Shown here: positions 50,420 to 60,123 of the stretch, one piece after another
Numbering within the stretch: position 1 is the stretch's first letter
Layout: every line of letters begins with the position of its first letter
NCBI RefSeq assembly: GCF_009649845.1
Contig: NZ_WJIE01000003.1
Span: forward strand, 868,001 to 932,000
Direction of reading: 5' to 3'
From: Polyangium spumosum
GTDB taxonomy: Bacteria; Myxococcota_A; Polyangia; Polyangiales; Polyangiaceae
Length of the DNA: 64,000 bases
Position numbers and translations under genes: made by a program
The notes under the pieces: generated by a model
Seen by the model: only the letters and a program-made list of their open reading frames with translations
Told to the model about the DNA's origin: nothing
Databases searched by the model: none

Positions 50420-51214
50420 TCACGACCCCGCGAGGATCTGGTACGCGAGCCGCGCCGCGAGCGCGAGCGAGACGAGCAGCACGACGGAGCGGATGAGCTG
50501 CTCTCCGCCCTTGACGGCCGCGCGCGCGCCGAGGACGCCGCCCACGGCCTGCGCCACGGCCATCGGGAGCGCGAGGCGCCAGTCGATCCGTCCTGCCAGC
50601 GCGAAGCTGACCATCGCCGCGAGGTTCGAGGCGAAGTTCGCGACCTTCGCGTTCGCGGTGGCGCGCGTGAGGTCGTCCCCGAACACCGTCGTGTAGAGCA
50701 GGATGAGGAACGTGCCCGTGCCCGGCCCGAAGAAGCCGTCGTAGGCGCCGATCACGAGCGCGATCACCGCGGCCGTCGCGAGCGGGCGTCGCGTGGCGAT
50801 CGCCCACGGCTCGCGCGCAGGAGGCGGCGTGCCCTCGCTGGTTTGCTCCTTCGGCCTGCGCCGGCCGCGCGCCGCGAAGAAGACGGCGACGCCGATGAGG
50901 AGCACGAGCACGATCGGTCGAAGCACCTCGGCGCGCGCGGCCAGGAGCGCGCGCGCGCCGGCCGCGGAGCCGAGCCCGGCGGCGAGGAACGTCGGCCAGA
51001 AGCGCTTCTTGTCGACGCGACCCGCGCGCACGAAGGAGAGGAGCGACGCGCCCGAGCCGAAGACCGCCTGCCCCTTGTTCGTGCCGAGCGCGAGGCGCGG
51101 ATCGGCGATCGCCACGAGCAGCGCGGGCACCGTGAGCAGGCCGCCGCCGCCGGCGATCGCGTCGATCAGACCAGCGGCGAGGGCCACGCCGCAGAGGAGC
51201 GGGAGGACGATCAC
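50420..51214 (-). CDS. TSUP (TauE/SafE) family membrane transporter
   Basis: The 264-residue protein has about eight hydrophobic segments and the family motifs: AGLIDAIAGGGGLLTVPALL near the N-terminus, GTNKGQAVFGSGASL, and GAYDGFFGPGTGTFLI in the second half, the inverted repeat of the fold. It resembles YfcA. Members export sulphite, organosulphonates or other anions; the substrate cannot be told here. GTG 51214 is the start. Confidence 0.92.
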   Translation of the reverse strand: MIVLPLLCGVALAAGLIDAIAGGGGLLTVPALLVAIADPRLALGTNKGQAVFGSGASLLSFVRAGRVDKKRFWPTFLAAGLGSAAGARALLAARAEVLRPIVLVLLIGVAVFFAARGRRRPKEQTSEGTPPPAREPWAIATRRPLATAAVIALVIGAYDGFFGPGTGTFLILLYTTVFGDDLTRATANAKVANFASNLAAMVSFALAGRIDWRLALPMAVAQAVGGVLGARAAVKGGEQLIRSVVLLVSLALAARLAYQILAGS

Positions 51215-51251
51215 GAACGCGAGGTGCTTCTACCGAAGCGCGAACGTGCTG

Positions 51252-54179
51252 TCACTCGGCGTCGGCGGACGCGAGCGCCGCCGCGCTCGATCCGGAAGCG
51301 ACGACACGCTCCCGCGCCTGCGCACTCTTCACGGCGGTGAGATCGATCGGCGAGAAACGCGCCTCCGACGGCCCGCCGAAGAGCTCCAGCCGGATGGCGC
51401 GATGGGGCGGCGCGACGCCACCTTCGCCGCAGATCACGGCCGCGATCTCCGACGACTTCGCCGCGCCCGAGCCCGTGATCTCCACGAAGACGTCGAGCGT
51501 GACGAGGTCGCCGCGTAGCCCCGCGCGCGCGAGCGCGTCACGCGCCTCCGCGCCGCCCACGTCGACCGAGAGCAGGTACTTGCGCACGTCGACGATCTTG
51601 CCGATCCCCTCGATCTCGCGGCGGATCGGCAGCGACGAGGCGGCCATCGCCGCGCGGCACGCCTCGGCGAGCGTCTCCTCGGCGGTTTGCCCCGGCGGCA
51701 CCACGAGCGCCGAACGCGCGAACGCGAGCACGTACCGCGCGCCGCGGATGACGCGCGAGATCGCCGCGTCCTCGGCCCCGAGCAGCGCGGCGCCGCGGAA
51801 CCGGAGGCCCGACGGGCTCGCGCCGTTCATCCGCTCGACGAGCGACGCGACCTCGGCGGGCTCGAGCACGCGCGAGAGCCGGACGTCGGCGTACTCGTCG
51901 AGGCTCGCGACGCCGAGCGAGAGCGCGGGCGAGAAGATCATGTCGGGCTTCGGGTGGAAGCCCTTCGTGTAGACCATCTCCTCGCCGACGCGCCGGAACA
52001 CGCGCGGCAGCTCGCGCACCACGTCGAGGTGCCCGAGCAGCGCCATCGCGCCCGTCTTCTCGAACCGGATGCGATACCGATGTCCGCCGCGCCCCTTCAT
52101 CGGCGGCACCTTTGCCTTCACCGGAACCGGCGCCTCCTCGATGAGCTCATCCGCTTCCGCTTCGCCGTTCGCCACGGGCGGCGTCGCGACCGGCGCAGGC
52201 GCCGCTGCTTCCGTGACCAGCGGCAGCCGCTTCTTGTCCGCCCCGAGCTTGCGGAGGAAATCGACCCGCTCGCTGCGCATCTGCGTCATGTCGCAGGCCA
52301 CGCCGCAGTCGTAACAGACGAGCCTGCGTTGATCGGCGAGCGCGTCCTCCACGTTCGTGTGGTGCACGAACGTGCCCGCCACCTTCCCGCACGGCGGGCT
52401 GAGCCGGTTCTGCAGCGCCTTCCGGTACTCGCGCGCCAAAAAACCTTCCTCGAGGCCGACGTCGATGTGGTCCCACGGCAGGCGCGCGGTCACGGGGATC
52501 GTGCCGAGGAAACGCGAGCGATCGGTCCCGAAGAACGTGAACGCCTCCTCCCACACGTCGAGCCGGAGCCTGTCGTCCCACGAGTCGAAGCGCGCGCCGT
52601 TCCGGTACGCGCGCTCGAGCACGTCACACAAGCTTCGATCTCCGCGCGCGAAGATCCCTTCGAGCACGCTCGCCTCGGCGCCGTGCGTCCGGAGCTTCAC
52701 GTTGCGGTGGTTCTTCACCGTTTGTCGCAGGAGGTCCTGCTTGCGCGCGACCTCGGAGAGCGCGTCCATCGCGGCCCACTGGAACGGCGTGTGGGGCTTC
52801 GGCACGTGCGTCGAGACGCTCACCGTCACCTCCACGTTTTTCTTGCCGATCTTGCGCCCCACGCCGGCCGTGCGCGCGCCCATCTCCACGATCCCGACGA
52901 CGTCGCTGTCCTCCTCGGTCGGCAGGCCGATCATCGAGTAGAGCTTCATCCGGTCCCAGCCGCGCGAGAACGTCCGCTCGGCCGTCTCGAGGAGCTGCTC
53001 CTCGGTGACGTTCTTGTTCACCACGTCGCGCATGCGCTGCGTGCCCGCCTCCGGCGCGAACGTCAGGCCCGTCGCGCGCACGCGCTTGAGCTCGTCGAGC
53101 AGATCCGGCTCCAGGCCGTAGGCGCGGAGCGACGAGACGCTCATGCTCACCCGCTCCTTCGCGAGTTTGTCCGCGACCTTCTTGATCAGCGGCGAGATAC
53201 ACGAGACGTCCGCCGTGCTGAGCGCCGTCAAGGACACCTCGTCGTTGCCCGACGCGCGCACCGCCTCGAGCACCGTGTTGACCACCTGCTCCGGGTCACG
53301 CTCACGGATGGGCCGGTAGATCATGCCCGCCTGGCAGAAGCGGCACCCTTCGGTGCAGCCGCGCGCGATCTCGATCGACACCCGGTCGAAGATCGCCTCC
53401 GGCCCGCCCGTCGGGCTCACGGCGGGGAACGGATACTGGTCGAGGTCCACGAGCGCGCGATCGATCGGCAAGGGCAAACCCGGCTCGATCGGCGCGACCA
53501 CGATCTGGAACCCCGTCTCGGGATCGACCTCCGTCCGGTAGAGCGAGGGCACGTAGACCGCGCCGAGCTTCGCGAGCGCCACGAGCCGCTCGCGCCGCGG
53601 CACGCCGTCCTTCTTCAGCCGCGCCCACAGGAGCGCCACCGCGGTGGCCTTCTCCTCGCCGTCGCCGATCACCACCGCGTCGACGAACGCGCTCAGAGCC
53701 TCCGGGTGCGTCGCCACCGGCCCACCTGCGATGACCAGCGGATCGTCCTCGCCGCGGTCCGACGAGCGCAGCGGCACGCCGCCGAGGTCCAGCATGAGCA
53801 GGACGTTCGTGAACGTGAGCTCGAACTGGAGCGAGAACCCGACCACGTCGAAGTCTCGCAACTTCCGTTTGTTCTCCAAGGAGACGAGCGGGATGTTCCG
53901 GCTGCGCAGCTCGGCCTCGACGTCCTTCCACGGCGCGTAGCAGCGCTCGGCGAGCGTGCGCGGATCGTCGTTCAGGATCTTGTAGAGGATCTTGAAGCCG
54001 AGGTGGCTCATCCCGATGTCGTAGACGTCGGGGAACGCGAGGCAGACCTTCGCCTCCACGGACGACCAGTCCTTGACGACCGAGCCGACCTCGCCGCCCG
54101 TGTAACGCGCGGGCTTCTCCACCCGGTCGAGGAAATCTGCGTACGGGTGGCCATCGAGAATCGCGGGGGCATCTGCCAT
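51252..54179 (-). CDS. B12-binding-type radical SAM protein fused to a DUF2344 domain
   Basis: The 975-residue protein starts at ATG 54179. It has a B12-binding-type N-terminal region ([20 protein letters not shown]), the radical SAM cluster C275-x3-C279-x2-C282 in CTEGCRFC, and [15 protein letters not shown]. The C-terminal part (about 720-960) is the DUF2344 domain ([40 protein letters not shown]). This corresponds to the TIGR03960-TIGR03936 fusion, a conserved protein of unknown function sometimes linked to RNA modification. It is divergent from uvrB. Confidence 0.93.
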   Translation of the reverse strand: MADAPAILDGHPYADFLDRVEKPARYTGGEVGSVVKDWSSVEAKVCLAFPDVYDIGMSHLGFKILYKILNDDPRTLAERCYAPWKDVEAELRSRNIPLVSLENKRKLRDFDVVGFSLQFELTFTNVLLMLDLGGVPLRSSDRGEDDPLVIAGGPVATHPEALSAFVDAVVIGDGEEKATAVALLWARLKKDGVPRRERLVALAKLGAVYVPSLYRTEVDPETGFQIVVAPIEPGLPLPIDRALVDLDQYPFPAVSPTGGPEAIFDRVSIEIARGCTEGCRFCQAGMIYRPIRERDPEQVVNTVLEAVRASGNDEVSLTALSTADVSCISPLIKKVADKLAKERVSMSVSSLRAYGLEPDLLDELKRVRATGLTFAPEAGTQRMRDVVNKNVTEEQLLETAERTFSRGWDRMKLYSMIGLPTEEDSDVVGIVEMGARTAGVGRKIGKKNVEVTVSVSTHVPKPHTPFQWAAMDALSEVARKQDLLRQTVKNHRNVKLRTHGAEASVLEGIFARGDRSLCDVLERAYRNGARFDSWDDRLRLDVWEEAFTFFGTDRSRFLGTIPVTARLPWDHIDVGLEEGFLAREYRKALQNRLSPPCGKVAGTFVHHTNVEDALADQRRLVCYDCGVACDMTQMRSERVDFLRKLGADKKRLPLVTEAAAPAPVATPPVANGEAEADELIEEAPVPVKAKVPPMKGRGGHRYRIRFEKTGAMALLGHLDVVRELPRVFRRVGEEMVYTKGFHPKPDMIFSPALSLGVASLDEYADVRLSRVLEPAEVASLVERMNGASPSGLRFRGAALLGAEDAAISRVIRGARYVLAFARSALVVPPGQTAEETLAEACRAAMAASSLPIRREIEGIGKIVDVRKYLLSVDVGGAEARDALARAGLRGDLVTLDVFVEITGSGAAKSSEIAAVICGEGGVAPPHRAIRLELFGGPSEARFSPIDLTAVKSAQARERVVASGSSAAALASADAE

Positions 54180-54313
54180 GGGAAAACCTTTGCGGGCGGG
54201 TTCTCTCGGGTAGCACGCAAGGACCCGAGCGAGAAGGAACGCTCGCACCGAAGCACACGCATGGGCACGCCGGGTTGCACGGGCTGCAAGTGGCGACTAG
54301 GTTGCTCGCCCTC

Positions 54314-56476
54314 GTGTCAAGGCGTTTCGAGCTCGTCTCAGGCTTCACCCCGTGTGGCGACCAACCTCGCGCGATCGAGGAGATCAGCGGAGCTTTCGCC
54401 CGGTCCGAGAAATTCCAGTGCCTGCTCGGCGTGACGGGCAGCGGCAAGACGTTCACGGCGGCCAAGGTCATCGAGCGCCTCCAGCGCCCGACGCTCGTCC
54501 TCGCCCCGAACAAGACGCTCGCGGCCCAGCTCTACGGCGAGATGCGCGAGCTCTTCCCGAACAACGCCGTCCACTACTTCGTCAGCTACTACGACTACTA
54601 CCAGCCCGAGGCGTACGTCCCTTCGAGCGACACCTTCATCGAGAAGGACGCCATCATCAACGACGCCATCGACCGGATGCGCCACGCCGCCACGCACGCG
54701 CTCCTGTCCCGGCCGGACGTGCTCATCGTCGCCTCCGTGAGCTGCATCTACGGCATCGGCTCGGCCGAGAGCTACCACGGCCTGCTCATCAAGATGGAGC
54801 GTGGCCAGGAGCTCCGCCGTGACGAGCTCCTCCGCCGGCTCGTCGACATCCAGTACGATCGCAACGACATCGACTTCCACCGCGGCACCTTCCGCGTGCG
54901 CGGCGACGTCGTGGAGATCTTCCCCGCGTACGAGGAGACCGTCGCCATCCGCGTCGAGTTCTTCGGCGACGAGATCGAGGCCATCAAGGAGGTCGACCCC
55001 GTTCGCGGCAAGGTGCTCGGCACGCTCGACCGCATCGCGATCTACCCCGGCTCGCACTACGTCACCGAGCAGCAGCAGCTCCGCAGCGCCATCGCCTCCA
55101 TCCGCGAGGAGCTCCGCGATCGGCTCGACTTCTACGACAAGGCCGGCCGCTTCCTGGAGAAGCAGCGCATCGAGCAGCGCACGATGTACGACCTCGAGAT
55201 GCTCGAGCAGATGGGCTTCTGCAACGGCATCGAGAACTACTCGCGCCATCTCTCGGGCCGGAAGCCTGGCGAGCCTCCGCCCACCTTGATCGACTACTTC
55301 CCGAAGGACTTCCTCCTCATCATCGACGAGTCGCACCAGACGATCCCGCAGTGCTCGGCGATGTACCGCGGCGACCGCGCGCGCAAGGAGACCCTCGTCG
55401 AGTACGGCTTCCGCTTGCCGAGCGCGCTCGACAACCGTCCCCTCAAGTTCGACGAGTTCGAGGGGCACTACCACAACGTCCTCTTCGTCAGCGCCACGCC
55501 CGGCGACTACGAGATCGAGAAGACCGGCGGCGTCGTCGTCGAGCAGATCATCCGCCCGACGGGCCTCACCGATCCGCAGATCACGGTCCGCCCCGTCGCC
55601 GGCCAGGTCGACGATCTGCTCGAGCGCATCCGCGAGCGCGTCTCGTGCAACGAGCGTGTCCTCGTCACCACCTTGACCAAGCGCATGGCCGAGGATCTCA
55701 CCGAGTACTACACGGAGCTCGGCGTGCGGGTCCGTTACCTGCACTCGGACATCGACACGCTCGAGCGCGTGGAGATCCTCCGCGATCTGCGGCGCGGCGA
55801 GTTCGACGTGCTCGTCGGCATCAACCTCCTGCGCGAGGGCCTCGACCTGCCCGAGGTCTCGCTCGTGGCGATCCTCGACGCCGACAAGGAGGGCTTCCTC
55901 CGCAGCCCGCGCTCGCTGATCCAGACGATCGGCCGCGCGGCGCGTAACGTCCGCGGCGAGGTCATCATGTACGCCGATCGCGAGACGGTCGCGATGCGCT
56001 ACGCCATCCAGGAGACGGACCGCCGTCGCGCCGTGCAGACGGCGTACAACGTCAAGCACGGCATCACGCCCGCGACGGTCACGAAGGCGATCCTCGATCT
56101 CTCGCCGACCTCCGGCGCGCGTGACTACTACGCGGTCCCCAAGGGCAGCGCGAAGGGCGCGGGCCCCGGGGGCAAGGACGCGGCTCCCACCGGCGCCGAT
56201 CTCGCCGAGCGCATCGAGGCGCTGCGCCTCGAGATGTTCGCCGCTGCCGAGAACCTCGAGTTCGAGAAGGCTGCGCGCCTCCGGGATCAGCTCCGCGTGC
56301 TCAAGGGAGAGCTCGCGGAGTCGGGCGAGGAGGTCGCGCCTCCCGCGACGAAGGCCAAACCTCGACCGAAGGCCAAGGGCAACGGGGCGAAGGCTTCGAG
56401 CGCTTCGAGCGGCGGCGGCGCGAAGAAGGCGGGCGCGCGTGGCGGGGCGAGCACAGGCCGAGGCCGCTACCGCTGA
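54314..56476 (+). CDS. uvrB: Excinuclease ABC subunit B
   Basis: The 720-residue DNA-repair helicase-like subunit carries Walker A GVTGSGKT at residues 39-46, the same numbering as in E. coli UvrB, which supports GTG 54314 as the start rather than the upstream TTG 54275. Other signatures are the beta-hairpin [15 protein letters not shown], the DEAD-like [11 protein letters not shown], helicase motifs [26 protein letters not shown] and QTIGRAARN, and the C-terminal UVR domain ([22 protein letters not shown]). A Lys/Ala/Gly-rich tail is added. It loads damage into nucleotide excision repair with UvrA and UvrC. Confidence 0.97.
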   Translation: MSRRFELVSGFTPCGDQPRAIEEISGAFARSEKFQCLLGVTGSGKTFTAAKVIERLQRPTLVLAPNKTLAAQLYGEMRELFPNNAVHYFVSYYDYYQPEAYVPSSDTFIEKDAIINDAIDRMRHAATHALLSRPDVLIVASVSCIYGIGSAESYHGLLIKMERGQELRRDELLRRLVDIQYDRNDIDFHRGTFRVRGDVVEIFPAYEETVAIRVEFFGDEIEAIKEVDPVRGKVLGTLDRIAIYPGSHYVTEQQQLRSAIASIREELRDRLDFYDKAGRFLEKQRIEQRTMYDLEMLEQMGFCNGIENYSRHLSGRKPGEPPPTLIDYFPKDFLLIIDESHQTIPQCSAMYRGDRARKETLVEYGFRLPSALDNRPLKFDEFEGHYHNVLFVSATPGDYEIEKTGGVVVEQIIRPTGLTDPQITVRPVAGQVDDLLERIRERVSCNERVLVTTLTKRMAEDLTEYYTELGVRVRYLHSDIDTLERVEILRDLRRGEFDVLVGINLLREGLDLPEVSLVAILDADKEGFLRSPRSLIQTIGRAARNVRGEVIMYADRETVAMRYAIQETDRRRAVQTAYNVKHGITPATVTKAILDLSPTSGARDYYAVPKGSAKGAGPGGKDAAPTGADLAERIEALRLEMFAAAENLEFEKAARLRDQLRVLKGELAESGEEVAPPATKAKPRPKAKGNGAKASSASSGGGAKKAGARGGASTGRGRYR

Positions 56477-56509
56477 GCGGCGGCGGGCCTCTCGCTCGCC
56501 CTCACGCGT

Positions 56510-57322
56510 TCACTCCACGCGCTTGATCTTGGGGATGTAGCTCTGCGGGGTCGGGCTGCTGTCGGCGCCCTTCGCTTCGAGCTCCTCGACCTCGTGGTGC
56601 ACGCGCGAGACCTCCTCGACGAGGGCGCCGACCTCGAGGCCCAGCGTGCCTTCGGGCGTGTCGCGTAGCTGATCGAGGGCGAGCTCGAGGAGCTGCGCTG
56701 CACCGCCTGGGCTCTTGGCGCGATGCAGCTTGTGCATGGCCGTGGCGACCAGGACGAGGCCCTTGACGAGCTCGCGGGACGGGTCCGACTCCGGCCGGGT
56801 GCGGCGGTAGTCCTCCCAGAGCTCGTGCGCGTCGTAGAAACGTCCGGCGCGGTAGGCGTCGAGGCCGTTCTGGAAGAGCGTCTCCGGGTCTTTCGACGGC
56901 GGTGACACGCGTGGCTCGAGCACGGGCCCTGCGCCCACGCTGCTCAGCGGTGGGATGAAGGCGTCCTCGAGGTTCTTCTGGGCGACGGACAGGAGGCGCT
57001 TGATCTCGGCCAGGCAGGTACGCGTCGCGTCGCGGAACGTGGCGAGATCGATGCCGCCGTGTACGTCGGGCAGCGCGTCGAGCTTGAGCAGGGCCCGTTC
57101 GAGCAGGTGCACCGATCCGCGGAGCTCCGCGTTGTGACGAACCTTGTGCATCGCGTTCGTCACTTGAATGATCGCCTGCAAGAACCGGCGGTTCGTCTCG
57201 TTTTGCTCGTCCTGGTAGACCTGCGTCCAGATGTCGTAGGCGTCGAAATGGCAACCTGCGCGGTACGCCTCGAGACCCCGATTGAAGGCACCTTCACGAT
57301 CTTCGTTCGCGTCGTCGGCCAT
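56510..57322 (-). CDS. DUF309-like protein with two repeat domains
   Basis: The 270-residue protein holds two copies of a DUF309-type helical domain: FNRGLEAYRAGCHFDAYDIW ... AMHKVRHN and FQNGLDAYRAGRFYDAHELW ... AMHKLHRA. Each has the conserved Gly-x-Tyr/Phe-Arg-Ala-Gly turn, an E/D-x-W helix and the AMHK helix of the family. ATG 57322 starts before the first copy. Function of the family is unknown; the fold is TPR-like. Confidence 0.85.
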   Translation of the reverse strand: MADDANEDREGAFNRGLEAYRAGCHFDAYDIWTQVYQDEQNETNRRFLQAIIQVTNAMHKVRHNAELRGSVHLLERALLKLDALPDVHGGIDLATFRDATRTCLAEIKRLLSVAQKNLEDAFIPPLSSVGAGPVLEPRVSPPSKDPETLFQNGLDAYRAGRFYDAHELWEDYRRTRPESDPSRELVKGLVLVATAMHKLHRAKSPGGAAQLLELALDQLRDTPEGTLGLEVGALVEEVSRVHHEVEELEAKGADSSPTPQSYIPKIKRVE

Positions 57323-57440
57323 GGCGGCGTGGGAGACGATACACGACCAGGGTGGGGATTCAAAGGGCAGGTACGTGCTCCTGCACGATCCTCTCCGCGA
57401 CCGGACAACCTCGTGCCACGCGCGCCCGCGGAGCGAGATC

Positions 57441-57513
57441 GTCGAAAATTCGACATGTCGGTCCACTCCGACAGCACGTGACACAGACCACGATGTCCGC
57501 ATCACCATCGTGG
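57441..57513. promoter_or_regulatory. Cluster of inverted repeats in a divergent promoter region
   Basis: Three dyads lie close together: GTCGAA-AA-TTCGAC at 57441-57454, overlapping CGACATGTCG at 57451-57460, and CCACGATG-N10-CATCGTGG at 57488-57513. The first is locally AT-rich, unlike its surroundings. They lie in the 389 bp between the divergent DUF309 and thioredoxin-fold genes, where no gene is seen. They look like transcription-factor sites. Confidence 0.45.
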
Positions 57514-57711
57514 ATCACATGCCGGCTGCGACGAGGGAGCGCCGTCGAAGGCGGGTCCGATGCGCGGGCGAGCCGAGCGGCCGCGGCGCCCCGCGAGCCG
57601 AAATTGGCAATGGAAGGGTCGACGATTGCAATGGCGTCCTCCCCCGACGCGGGCGTGCGCCTGCGCGTGATGTGTGTGGACCTCCGGTCCGTTCGGGGCT
57701 ACACCTCCCAG

Positions 57712-58374
57712 GTGACGAAGGATCAAGGGCGACAGGCGCGGCGAGAACGTAAAAAACGCAAGGAGCCTGCCGCGAAGGGCTCGTGGGGCAGCCTCGCCGC
57801 GGCGATCGGCGCCGTCGTGATGCTCGGCGTTTTGCTCTACGGCTCCTGCAAGGGGGAAGACCCGACCGCCTCGGTGAGCCCCGAGCCTGCGCCCACCGCT
57901 CCCGCAGCTCCCCCCGCCGTCACGACCGCGCCTGCCCCGGCTCCCGCAGCGCCCCGCGGAAATGGGACAAAAGGCGAGAACTGGAACGACGCCCAGATCC
58001 CCTGGCAGAGCTACGAGGCCGGCATGGCCCGCGCCAAGTCCGAGAACAAGCCGGTCTGTCTCGTCTTTTACACGTCCTGGTGCCCCCATTGCCGCAATTA
58101 CGCGAACGTCTTCCACGACCCGCGCATCGTGGCGCGCGCCCGTGATTTCGTGATGGTCCGCGTGAACCCCGACGACGAGGCCGCGATCGGCGACCGGTAC
58201 GCGCCCGACGGCTCCTACGTCCCGCGCACGTTTTTCCTCGCCCCGGATGGCGCGCTCCTGGCCGACGTCCACGCGCCGCGGCCGAAATTCTTGCATTTCT
58301 ACGACGAGAACGACCCGGCCTCGCTCCTCGGCGGCATGGACGCCGCCCTCCGCAAGCTCGCGCGGCCCATGTGA
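57712..58374 (+). CDS. Membrane-anchored thioredoxin-fold protein
   Basis: The 220-residue protein begins with a strongly basic segment (RQARRERKKRKE), one transmembrane helix (AAAIGAVVMLGVLLYG), a Pro/Ala-rich spacer, and a thioredoxin-like domain with the redox motif CPHC in FYTSWCPHCRNYANVF, a DFVMVRVNPDDE strand and a cis-Pro YVPRTFFLAPDG. It should sit in the inner membrane with its active site outside. GTG 57712 is the likely start; ATG 57670 is also in frame. Confidence 0.82.
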   Translation: MTKDQGRQARRERKKRKEPAAKGSWGSLAAAIGAVVMLGVLLYGSCKGEDPTASVSPEPAPTAPAAPPAVTTAPAPAPAAPRGNGTKGENWNDAQIPWQSYEAGMARAKSENKPVCLVFYTSWCPHCRNYANVFHDPRIVARARDFVMVRVNPDDEAAIGDRYAPDGSYVPRTFFLAPDGALLADVHAPRPKFLHFYDENDPASLLGGMDAALRKLARPM

Positions 58375-59325
58375 TCACACCTCCGGATCCAGATCCGGAC
58401 GGCGCTCCCCCATTCCGATCCCCCACCCCATCGAATACCGCGCGTTGATCTCGCAGCGCGGATTGAACTGCAAGCTCCCCTTTTCGTCCCGCCAGCGGAA
58501 CGCATCCACGCCAAACGGCCCGAAATACCCCGCCGCCGCGAGCGCCGCGCCCGCCTGCGCGAGGGCCTCGGCGAACCGCTCGGTCTCCTCGCGCCCGAGC
58601 TCGCCGGGCTTCGCGGGCCGCGTCGACAGCCACGTCCCGTCCGGCGCCGTCTCCTGCCACGTCGGCTCGCCCATCCACAGCCGCCCCTCCCGCGAGACGA
58701 ACCCGTGCCAGCCGAAATCGGCCTCGCGCAGGACCCACGGCTCCACCACGAGCGCGCCGAACGAGCGCAAGGACGCCTCGATCCACGCGCGCGCCGCGCC
58801 GAGCACCTCGTCCTCCCGCGCCCGCCGCCGCCCGCGCCCCGCGAATCCGTGCGGCCTGCGCAGGAGCCAGTTGCCGCCCGGCGAAGGCGCCGCGAGCGCC
58901 TCGCGCACCTCCTCGAGCGTCGTCGCGATTCGTTGCCCTGGCAAGGTCGCCCCGAGCGCGAGCGAGAATCGCCGATCGTTCACCCGCCGCAGCACCTCGT
59001 AGGACGGCGCCTCGGGCACACGCGCCCCTGCCTGCGCGAGCGCGAGGAGCGCGCGTGGCGTCGGCAACCACGCCTTTCCCGCGGCCCCCTCGGCGCGCCG
59101 CGCCTCGTCTGGCGCGCCAAACAGCACGAGATCGTCCGGACGAACCAATGCTCCGAGCCGCCCCACGAGCTCCGGCATCCGCGCGCGCGCCTCGGCCCCC
59201 AGCGTCCGGCGCGCGTCTTCGAGCTCGACCTCAGCGCCGAGGTTCAGGAGCCACGCGTTTCGGGGGTTTGGGGGCGTAGCTCGGCCTGTCCGAGCGTAGC
59301 CCCCAAGCGTCAACGGGGCGCCCAT
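58375..59325 (-). CDS. ATP-grasp-like protein
   Basis: The 316-residue protein has the outline of an ATP-grasp enzyme: a Lys/Arg strand NWLLRRPHGFAGRGRRR, VVEPWVLREADFGWHGFVS, and a metal-binding EINARYSMGWGIG with LQFNPRCEINARYS. It probably ligates a carboxylate to an amine or thiol; substrate unknown. ATG 59325 has AGGAG 9 bp upstream and overlaps the preceding ferritin-like gene by 16 bp. It ends the operon that begins with pal. The stop lies next to that of the convergent thioredoxin gene. Confidence 0.82.
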   Translation of the reverse strand: MGAPLTLGGYARTGRATPPNPRNAWLLNLGAEVELEDARRTLGAEARARMPELVGRLGALVRPDDLVLFGAPDEARRAEGAAGKAWLPTPRALLALAQAGARVPEAPSYEVLRRVNDRRFSLALGATLPGQRIATTLEEVREALAAPSPGGNWLLRRPHGFAGRGRRRAREDEVLGAARAWIEASLRSFGALVVEPWVLREADFGWHGFVSREGRLWMGEPTWQETAPDGTWLSTRPAKPGELGREETERFAEALAQAGAALAAAGYFGPFGVDAFRWRDEKGSLQFNPRCEINARYSMGWGIGMGERRPDLDPEV

Positions 59326-60110
59326 TTGTCGAGCTCCTGCAAGAACGGCTCGGGGAAACCTGCACGAATGCGATCTGCTCGATTGAGCGGCGACCCCCGC
59401 ATCACCATCGGCGAGAGCGGCTCCGGCAGATGCGCCCGCCACGCCTCGAAATCGAGCCCCTCGGTGAACCTGCGGAACCACCGCAGCCCGAAGGCCACGT
59501 GCGGCACCTCCTCGGCGCAGACGATCTCCTGGATCCGCGCCCCCTCCTCGTCTCCGATCGCGCGAAATCGCTCCGCGAAACGCACCGTATGGTCGAGGTT
59601 GCCCCCTTCGAGCCCCATCCCCATCACGGCCGCGAAATGCGCCGGCGACGTCGAGCGTGGCACCCGCTCCCAGAACCAATCCCGCACCGGAAACTCCCCG
59701 AACGCGTGCCCGAGCCCCTCCATGTACCGCGCGTACATCGCCATGTGACGGATCTCGTCCCCGGCGATCTGCAAGAGCCCCTTCTTGAACGCCTGCGGCG
59801 CCTCGGGGAACGCGAGCAGCGCCCACGCCATCAGCTCGGCGGCCTGCAATTCGTGATGCAGGAACGTGTGCACGAGCTCTGCCCTCCGCGCCGGGTCCCG
59901 GATCGCGTCCGGACCCGGCGACTTGCGCGCCCGTTTCACGATGACGAGCGAGCTCGGCCTGCCTGGCCGCTCGATCCGCCGCGCGGGCGCCGCCTCCTCC
60001 CATCCCGCGGGCACCGGCGGCGGGGCGAGCTTGTGCGCGAGCGATTCGCTCGTCACGTATTCGTAGGCCCAGCGCTCCGCCGTCCCTTCCGGCGGGATCG
60101 GGATGTTCAT
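59310..60110 (-). CDS. DUF455 ferritin-like diiron protein
   Basis: The 266-residue protein has the diiron ligands of the ferritin-like superfamily as E-x2-E/H pairs in HHELQAAELMAWALLAF, AGDEIRHMAMYARY, GNLDHTVRFAERF, and VCAEEVPHVAFGLRWF. The DUF455 family has an oxidase-like fold of unknown substrate. ATG 60110 is chosen; GTG 60113 directly precedes it. It lies 13 bp behind tolB and overlaps the ATP-grasp gene. The pair may be a small biosynthetic unit. Confidence 0.88.
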   Translation of the reverse strand: MNIPIPPEGTAERWAYEYVTSESLAHKLAPPPVPAGWEEAAPARRIERPGRPSSLVIVKRARKSPGPDAIRDPARRAELVHTFLHHELQAAELMAWALLAFPEAPQAFKKGLLQIAGDEIRHMAMYARYMEGLGHAFGEFPVRDWFWERVPRSTSPAHFAAVMGMGLEGGNLDHTVRFAERFRAIGDEEGARIQEIVCAEEVPHVAFGLRWFRRFTEGLDFEAWRAHLPEPLSPMVMRGSPLNRADRIRAGFPEPFLQELDKWAPR

Positions 60111-60123
60111 CACGCCTGACTCG

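Noticed and set aside
54275..54313. Longer uvrB start at TTG 54275
   Set aside because: Start at GTG 54314 places the Walker A motif at residues 39-46 as in other UvrB proteins.
57352..57711. Long N-terminal extension of the thioredoxin-fold gene
   Set aside because: The frame crosses several inverted repeats, is Arg/Ser-rich, and precedes a natural basic-plus-transmembrane N-terminus.
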